Shown here: positions 56,762 to 64,000 of the stretch, piece after piece
How the letters are laid out: the number at the start of each line of letters is the position of its first letter
How positions within the stretch are numbered: the stretch's first letter is position 1
Assembly (NCBI RefSeq): GCF_016808335.1
Contig: NC_053149.1
Coordinates: 37,402,118-37,466,117 of the forward strand
Source of the DNA: Panicum virgatum
Lineage: Eukaryota; Streptophyta; Magnoliopsida; Poales; Poaceae
DNA length: 64,000 bases
Direction: 5' to 3'
The notes under the pieces: model-generated
Database searches by the model: none
What the model saw: the letters and a program-made list of their open reading frames with translations, nothing else
What the model was told of the DNA's origin: nothing
Position numbers and translations under genes: made by a program

Positions 56762-56884
56762 TTCCCTCCATTCCTAAATATAGGTCGTGTTGACTTTTCT
56801 AGGTTCATAGTGTATCTAGGTGTATAGCAAACACTACGAATCTAGGAAAAAAATAAAACGAGCTACATTTTAGAATGGAGGGAG
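56762..56884. mobile_element. Stowaway-like MITE, 123 bp
   Basis: Ends TTCCCTCCATTCCTAAATAT and ATTTTAGAATGGAGGGAG are inverted repeats with TA at both sides (56760-56761 and 56885-56886). Confidence 0.85.
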
Positions 56885-58865
56885 TACTTGTGAGGCGGTG
56901 AGTAATGCTTTGCTTTCCCAAAAAAGATTCTGTGTGTATCTTATGATCCTTTCAAAAAACTGTTGGAAGAATAAATGATATATGTTAAAGAATAATTATG
57001 CCATGGGTTAGAGTTCCGTGCTATGATATGAAAATGGCCTGAGGATTTCGCGGATGCAACCTTTTTGGCTTTATTTTTAATGGTTTTTTTTAACAAAACT
57101 AGACGGACCAAAGTTTCTCGTTGACTGAGAACATGTGGAGGCTGAGAAACCTGTTTTATCCCATTATCTAGATAAATCGACTGAGAGAAACTATTGTTTG
57201 TACCTATCTATATAACTGTTCTGGTACACCCTTAACCAAAAGCTTCTTTAATTTACCAAAATTTTATCCACACCTTATACCGGCCGGCCTTGAGGGTGCG
57301 AATATCTGATCAACAGCTTTCAGTCATTTACACGAGTACTAAATAAATTATCTGAATTATCATGAAATGGTGTCCTCTCTCCTCTTGCACAAGTTCACTA
57401 AGTTGGCCGTGCTAGTCGTTTCATATTGGTTTGGAATGTTCCTCTTGGCTTGGTCTGGTCTGTACCGGACTGAATAAAACCCTGTCTGGTGACTGCAGCC
57501 TGGGGCGATTGCTGCACTGCAGGAGCAAGAACACCAAATTATAATTATTGCTTGTCAGGTGCTCAGATCCATTTGGGGACTAAGCAGCGGCAGTAGGGAG
57601 GGACATGGAAACAAACAAGTCTGCTGGGTTTCCACTCCGAATGTTGCTCCTGTCTCCTCCTGGCACTGCCATCCCTTTCACCTTTCCAGCACCACGACGT
57701 GGCCCTGTCTGCTGGATTGTTGGCCGTTGCTGCAGTCCTATGATATGCACTGTTCTGTTTTACCAGACATGCTGAGGCACAAGAACAGGAGGAGCCACTA
57801 TAGATTTCTCCATTCGTCAAGCCTTGATGGCTGCAACTGCAAGTGATCGATCTAGAACCGACAGGAGCTTCTCGGTTTCGCCGACAGGTGCGTCGTCAGC
57901 TATACTTTGACATGCATATACATGTTACTGTTCTGCATTAGTATTATCATCATCATAGTAGTGCTGTTAGTTTCAGTTTCACGCAACCTAACAAGGCACG
58001 CTCTAAATAAGGCGTTAAGCTGCGTTACCACTCTAATTATTGCTTGCCGTTGCATCTAACCTGATGCAGATAGCTGGGGCTCTTAACAACGCCGCAGTGA
58101 ATCCTGTCGCCTGTCGCTCATTATCCACCGGCTAGCCGTTGCAGGCCGATGTCGTTGCAGCTGTTTGCCTCTGAACCTAATGGAAGCAGCAGGGCTGTAA
58201 TGGCGTGCTTAAATACCCCCTGTCCACAGGCAGAGGGGTTCGTCACTTCGTTGCAGTGTTTTTGCCTGCAATTGCAGCAGCTACCCGTGCCCATCCCACA
58301 TAATGCTAGTACTCCCAACAGCAAGGGACAAACGGTTGTGCTGCAAGCTTGAAGCACCAACCCCCAACCAAACACACGGATGTGGCAGAGGAATGGAAAC
58401 ACCAGAAAAGGCTCGATGTCTCTGACCTCACTTCTTGGCGGTCTCTCGTTCGGACTTGGCAACACGCTTCACGCTTGGCTAGTTGGCTCCAGCGGCTGCC
58501 ATGGCATCCACTCTTTTCTGCTTTCAGTGGCTGGCTCTGTTCCTCCTTACCTGTAGCTGTACGCTGTAGATTCCAGTTCTAGTCGGAAGCAGTGAACTGG
58601 AGCAGACCGACCGGTGAGGTGGGTCCTGGTGTTCCGAGTGTTGTAAGGCTGGGGAAACGGGTGGATTAGATGCTTGTGCTTTACTGCAACATGGATGATG
58701 TGTAACTTGGACGTGAAGGAAGGGACAAGTGCCTTGGGAGGAAAAAGAAGCAGAAACAGAAACTATATGTATACTCCCTACTGCTACAACTCTCCAGATT
58801 CTGAAGGTTATTAGTAGTACATACCATGGCATTCGCCTAAATCCTGTCGCTTTGTGGGTTTCTTA
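56885..58865. other. intergenic; no gene recognised
   Basis: 57480-58640 is richer in GC than its flanks and has open frames of 60-115 codons on both strands, but none has a recognisable domain, start context or exon structure. A non-coding transcript or a degraded gene cannot be excluded. Confidence 0.4.
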
Positions 58866-59119
58866 GAGCAACTCCAGCCGGGCCCTTAAATGAGACTCTA
58901 TCTTTTGTTTTAGTATCTCAATAGAAAAAACATCTCCAACCGGGCCCCTATACGAACCCCCATTTTGGGGAGGCCACTAAATTTTAGTCCAGAGTCTCTA
59001 GAACTGGAGGCCATCTAAATTTAGTCACCCTGCTGGAGTTTGAAGCCCCTAAATTTTTATAGGCTGGCTCCTAAAAGCAATATAGGGGCTCAAATTTAGT
59101 CTCTCCGCTGGAGTTGCTC
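58866..59119. mobile_element. Tourist-like (PIF/Harbinger) MITE, 254 bp
   Basis: Terminal inverted repeats GAGCAACTCCAGCCGGGC and CGCTGGAGTTGCTC are flanked by TTA on both sides (58863-58865 and 59120-59122), the 3-bp duplication of PIF/Harbinger elements. Confidence 0.9.
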
Positions 59120-59122
59120 TTA

Positions 59123-59735
59123 TTCCTTTTTCACTCTCTTATTAAGACGCGATCGATTGCTTCCCGAGGCGTTTGATTGCTTCTTGCATTGCTTCAATGT
59201 TGGTGCAAGATTTTACATGTGTGACTGTTGCTTAACGTTGAAGCTTGACATAGAGTGTGTTCGTTCGTTTCCCCCTTGTTCACTAACATGATGTTTCTTT
59301 CTTTTACCTCATCTAACCATTGGGGACTTTGAGTCAGATCCAAGGAAGGAAAAGCATGAGCAAATTGCCAAATAGAGCAAGGCCTGGTTGTTGTTGATGG
59401 ACAATGCAAATGTATATACTGCTAGCTTGCTACATTGTTTAGGGGGCTTTTACATTGCAACTCGTCACTACCTGATGAACCTGACTAGTTTGCACTGACC
59501 ATACCTGGCACCCAACCCTTCTGTTTTAGACCGCCAAAAACAATGAAAAAGAAAAATGTAGAAGTTACATGATGGTGGATTCTCCCTTTTGAGAAATGGA
59601 CCTTTGGCAAGAAAAAGAAAATGCCAAGAAAGAAAGATTGACATGGGAATTAAACCAAAAAAAAAAAAATCCTCCTCTGCATGCATGACTGCATCCTGTT
59701 CTTCAATTCAACCCCCCCTGGTTGGAGTTGCATCG
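59123..59735. other. 3' flank of the neprosin-domain gene; no gene seen
   Basis: AT-rich; no coding signal. Confidence 0.45.
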
Positions 59736-61882
59736 CTACGTGCACCTGACGTTCCTGCCGGGCCCGCCGTAGTAGAAGTAGTTGCCCCAGACGGCGTTGA
59801 CGCCGCCCTGGATGTCGTAGCAGTTGGGGTGGTCGGCGGTGACGTGGAAGCCGGCGGCGAGCGGCACCAGGCTGTTGTCCCAGTCCACCACCTCCAGGTT
59901 CCGGAAGTACGAGGCGCGGCCGAAGCCCTCGCCGGCGAAGTGGCCGCTGCCCATCTGCGTGGCCGTGTGCGAGCCGGACGCGCGCGTGTTCACCACCTCG
60001 CCGCCGAACTGCACCATGCTCGCGTGCGACGCCAGGTGGCTGAACAGCAGCGACGGCCAGTACCCCACCAGCTCGCCGGAGCCGAACTCCAGCCACCAGT
60101 TGCCGTGGTTCGGGTCCTGCGCGCACGCACACGTGTTTGTTTGTTTGTTTGTTTTCTTTCAGTTCATAAAAAAACCAAAAAAATAATGAGAGGAAAACTG
60201 TACGCATACAGATTTCATCCGGTTTGAAATAAATAAAGGCAAAAGAAAAGGCCAAAAAAAGAAGGGATTCAGCTGCACCGGTGCGTGGTTGTACTCATTC
60301 CCAGACACGATGTGAAAAGCCGTGCTCTTGTTGAATGAAAAAGCCGAACTAAAGGAGCAAGCGATGCAAACTAAAGAAAGGACAGCGCAATGATGCGCGC
60401 CGTGGCTGCAGAAGGCCATGGTTGGTTACCTTCCAGACGAGCAGGCTGATGTCGAACTGGCCGGCGTTGTAGGCGGAGGTGGGGGAGATGGCGGCGCCCA
60501 TGGCGATGCGGCTGTTGGTCTGGATGAAGCCCGAGCAGAGGAGGTTGTAGCACCCCGTCGTCTGGTACGCGTCCGTCTGCACACGATCGAGGCAATCGAT
60601 CAGTCTGATGATGATCTGGTCCAGGAGCGAGCGAGCAAGCAAGCAAGCGTGGTTACCGTCCAGTAGGTGAAGAACCTCGGCGAGTTGTCCCCGTAGAGCT
60701 GCGGGCTGACCTGCCACCCCGCCTCGATGGTGTTGAGGTCGTTGCCGAAGGAGCCCGCGATGACCCAGATCTGCGACAGGCTGAACTCCGACGCCGTGCT
60801 CACCTTGGGCGGCCACACGTTGATGCTCGCCTTGGCGCCGTAGTACACGTCGCCGGCGACGTACCCCACCGCGTGCTGCACGGGATGGAAGAAGAAGAGG
60901 TGAATCTAGCTAGCTAATCGGTTGCGACAATCATGGCCATCCATCGTCCTGGACGCTGGATGATGTCATGTCATGCAAGCTTTTCTGGCTTCTAGCGCTT
61001 GTCAGCGAGCAACTGGATCGGTCGGTCGGTCGGTCGGTCTGCTGAGTGAGATCTTGGCCCTCTCGGACCCAAAACGTACGTACGTAACTGCCTCACCAAC
61101 CAAAGATGTTGGCCCATGCATGCCTCACCTCGTGGCCGCCGGCGACGGAGTCGCGCCGCACCCTGGCGGCGGGCGCCCTGCCGAAGCGCCGGACGGAGCT
61201 GGCGCGGAGCACGTCGGCCTCCGTGGTCCGCCTGATGGGCACGTAGCCCTCCGGGCAGGACTCCCCGGACGCCGCCCAGAGCTGCGCGCCGGCGCCCGCC
61301 GTGTCGTTGGGGCGGCGGCGGTGGTGCCCCTTGGGCCGCACCGGCGGGTCCTGCAGGAACGGAAACAGAGCCTGGCGTTGAGTACTCGGCTGCTGTTCCA
61401 TTCCATCGCCGGCCGGCCTCATGATAAAATGCAGAGGAAAACAGAGCAGGCTGCTGATGATTCGTGATCACTGAACGCGGTCGAATTACTAGTGCATTAC
61501 CAGTGGCCTCTGGCCGCGCAGCCTCGGGTGGTCGAACGCAGGCTGCAGGTGCGCCGCCACGCAGTCGATGAGGTCGCCGTCGGGGCTCTGCATCGTCAGG
61601 CACCGAGAGCAAAAGGTGAGGTCGCACCGTCGGCGTCATGGTCGGAGGTCAGCAACAGAGCAAGAAGACAAAGAGGAGCGGAGGACACCCACGTGCCTGG
61701 ATGGTCCGGAGCGCCGGCTTGTTGAGCCGCCTGAGCAGCGCCTGCACCCTCCTGTACCGCCGGAGCTCGTCGCCGGGCCGGAACCCCTGCGTCTGGTTCG
61801 CCGCCGACGCCCAGCCGGCGAGAAGCAGCAGCGCGACGAGGAGCGCGAGGGACGCGGACGAAGGCGACGCGCCGGCTGCCAT
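59736..61882 (-). CDS. neprosin-domain (DUF239) secreted protein, putative glutamic peptidase, 413 aa
   Basis: Six exons: 61697-61882, 61501-61587, 61129-61350, 60657-60875, 60430-60576 and 59736-60116 (1,242 nt, all phase 0). The start [23 protein letters not shown] is a signal peptide. The neprosin activation-peptide domain follows (about 40-100; [12 protein letters not shown]...HPRLRGQRP). The neprosin domain covers about 165-413, with [38 protein letters not shown], and [20 protein letters not shown]216 (TIEAGWQ) and E327 (QFGGEVV) correspond in context and spacing to the two catalytic Glu of neprosin; activity is inferred. Intron 1 appears to use a GC donor (CCAG|GCACGT). It is expected in the apoplast or vacuole. 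Confidence 0.93.
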
Positions 61883-62459
61883 CAGTGCGGGGTCCTGACC
61901 GGCTCGCGGAACCTCCTGCAGGGTCGTCGCTTCTGGTCGTCGCCGCCGCCGCTGCTGCGCTTCTCCCAGGCCGGCGGTGGAGAAGAATACATTGGCCGGC
62001 CAGCGGCTGCTGCCAGCTTTGGTGCGCACCGGCCGCTCGGTCGCTCGCTTGCCTTGGGAGTCGGTGCTGCCGCTGCTCCTGCTGCCAGAAATGTAGGCGG
62101 GGCCTGGCCGGCACCGGCAGTGTGGCTCCTTAGTGATCCAGGAGCTTCAAGTGGTGGCGGGGGCGAGTCGGCGAGTCGTTGCGTTGCGCTTCGGGCCAGC
62201 GAGCACTCGTCCTCCCTGTACGCAAAGGTCTCCGCTTCCAAGGCTCCCCAGGGGACGGCACCGGGGGCGCTATATACTACTACCACTCTGCCAGCCGGCC
62301 TAGGTTGCTCCGCTCATCGATCATGGTGATGGCCGGCCCGGATGGTGGAGTGGAGAGGAGAGACAAGTGCAGTTAAGCTAGCCGAGAGAGGGGTCCCGAC
62401 AAAGCATGAGGCTTTGCAGCATGAGGCAATCGAGTTGAGTTGAGGGGAATAATTTACTT
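61883..62459. promoter_or_regulatory. 5' flank of the neprosin-domain gene
   Basis: GC-rich with no upstream exon recognised. TATATAG on the minus strand (about 62269-62275) lies about 390 bp upstream of the ATG and is a possible TATA box with a long leader. Confidence 0.45.
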
Positions 62460-64000
62460 AGTGTGACTGTGAAACTACCCGGGTTTTCGAAAGAAGAACC
62501 AGAATTCCTGTATCGTCGTGATAGTCCCTGAATCAGTAGCTGTCATATACAGAACTCATTTCAGGCAGTAAATCAGTTCATACTCACTTAAAACAGGTTC
62601 AAACATTTAATTATTACAAGATCCGTAGGATCTGCAATACGAATTTATTACAAGCCCATTGGGCTAAATGGATCAAACAGAAAACGGAAGCGGTAGCTGG
62701 TCTTCAGGCCATCCTTCATCTCAAACTTCAACTCCACATGCAGCAATTGAGCGTAGCACGGGCTTCTAGGCTTCAATCGTTCCATCCGTCGTTGTTGGCG
62801 TCGAACTCCTGATCGGATCCTGCATCTTGCCAAACTATCCCCAAGGATGGGATAGGTTCACGTCACCATCCGTATACAAGCTTTAAGTGGATGCAAAGGT
62901 ATAAAAAGTAGCCAAAAGATAGGCTGGGGTTTCCTATGCAAGCACAAGTATATACATATGTAAGTCAATTGTCACTCTCCGACGCGGGCCATACCGGCAC
63001 AGGTCAAATCCCGAGGCGGTGCAGGAACTCCCTCTCCATGCACCTCATTTGACTCCACAGGGGGGAAGTGGACTAGAGGGAGGTAGAAATCTGGGTTTAC
63101 TACTCTAGATGAAGTAACGAAAAAGTAGGAATGTACATGACCGAGTACGCGGCTATACGTATAGTTTTCACCCTGCAGGGGTTGCGCACCTGTACCCACT
63201 CGCCCCGTCGCCAGCCAGCAGACAACTCCAACTGACTCCGAGGCACCGGTCTACTGAGAACGAGACTAACCGCTACGGCACCATCCTGTCCCCCCAGGTT
63301 GGGATGCATCGAGCAAAGAGGTCGCCCAGGAGTTGTGTGGCCCCACCCCTTGCCATCCGAAGTTTATATAAGGCCCATGCTACTCCCGCATCGGGCCTCC
63401 CCCGCACATACCCTACTTCTAACAGGTCTGGTGATGCACATAGCTAGCTCGGACCGGGTCCACCCACATAATGGATAAGTCGTGTGCACGTTTACAAAGT
63501 CCCACAAATCATAGTTACCGCATATGTCCATAAGAGCCGGGGCAAGCACTCCTCATGCAGTCCTCCGCAGTGGTCCGCCAAAGGAACCCATAACAGGTAT
63601 TGCCTCTCCTTGGGCACCCATAATAGGTATTGCCCCTCCTTCTCTTCTCTTCCCGCACCCGCCACAGGTGCTCCCCAGAAAGTGCCCAATACACATTCCC
63701 GGCCAGTAGCTTGCCCCCGCTAAAAGCCCTATCTCTGGCTCCTCACAAAATAGGTCTCATGCATGCCAAGACTATCATATCATGGAATTCCCATACCCAT
63801 ACACTCTCATAGTAGACAAAGCATCCAAGAATCAATTAAGGTATAGGAATGCAAGGAATACGGTATAAGTAGGCCATGCAGAATAATCTCACACTCACAA
63901 GTAAAGCGATAGCAAATCTAGCAAGCAATGCCTAATAGGAATTCAAATCATAGATGAGCGTGAACCTGGTAACTCTTCGTAGTCCTCCCGGGTCTCGGGG
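62460..64000. other. unidentified, probably retroelement-derived DNA
   Basis: No gene. 62590-62850 and 62970-63990 have the even base composition and scattered short frames of retrotransposon LTR or internal DNA. A 26-bp unit CCCATAAYAGGTATTGCC..CTCCTT repeats at 63588 and 63617. A TATA-like TTTATATAAGGCCC occurs at about 63362. The element continues past the window end and could not be classified. Confidence 0.4.

Noticed and set aside
57559..58832. Possible gene between the JmjC and neprosin loci
   Set aside because: The frames of 67-114 codons on both strands show no family features or linked exons.
1..64000. tRNA or rRNA genes
   Set aside because: No cloverleaf with A/B-box pattern or rRNA-like stretch was noticed by eye; a tRNAscan/Infernal run would be decisive.

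Overview
This window is plant nuclear DNA, almost certainly from a grass and probably a panicoid one. The evidence is multi-exon genes with GT-AG introns, very GC-rich single-exon PPR genes, CACTA subterminal hairpins of the GTCCCGGTTGG type, Stowaway- and Tourist-like MITEs, and Ty3/gypsy and Ty1/copia elements. It holds a small set of host genes (two tandem WAT1/UMAMIT-type transporters, a bL36 ribosomal protein, two head-to-head PPR genes, a JmjC oxygenase, a neprosin-domain protein) in a matrix of transposons.

Layout. 1-5545: 3' part of a decayed gypsy element (pol remnant, an extra ORF interrupted by stops, 3' LTR at 4212-5545). 6341-17876: one complete 11.5-kb CACTA element, supported by matching 17-bp ends and an AGA target-site duplication. 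It carries two decayed minus-strand genes: a TNP2-type transposase (12805-15922), and a plant-transposase protein whose C-terminal half is a Ulp1/C48-like cysteine-protease domain with a recognisable His-Asp-Cys triad (6957-10649). 17880-19690: repeat-rich intergenic DNA. 19694-22725 and 24620-28992: two minus-strand EamA/WAT1-related transporter genes with the same seven-exon structure; a decayed third copy (last two exons) lies at about 35569-36010. 30716-31665: internally deleted hAT derivative immediately upstream of a bL36 gene (31727-31942). 36534-37517 (minus) and 37711-39432 (plus): PPR genes sharing a 193-bp intergenic region. 41042-42839: a 1.8-kb inverted repeat built from LTR-like DNA, followed by retroelement internal sequence. 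45800-46625: a second large foldback. 47127-55994: a nine-exon JmjC (JMJD4-like) gene whose intron 4 holds a complete antisense copia element (48927-54120, GCAAG duplication). 58866-59119: Tourist-like MITE. 59736-61882: six-exon neprosin-domain gene on the minus strand. 62460-64000: unidentified, probably retroelement-related DNA.

Exon boundaries were worked out by hand from reading frame, splice dinucleotides and phase. For gene A, gene B, the JmjC gene and the neprosin gene the summed exons are exact multiples of three. The host genes have no obvious joint function. The WAT1 pair is a local tandem duplication, and the PPR pair and bL36 gene are organelle gene-expression genes. The least ordinary structures are the CACTA element with its protease fusion, the two large palindromes, and the hAT derivative abutting bL36.
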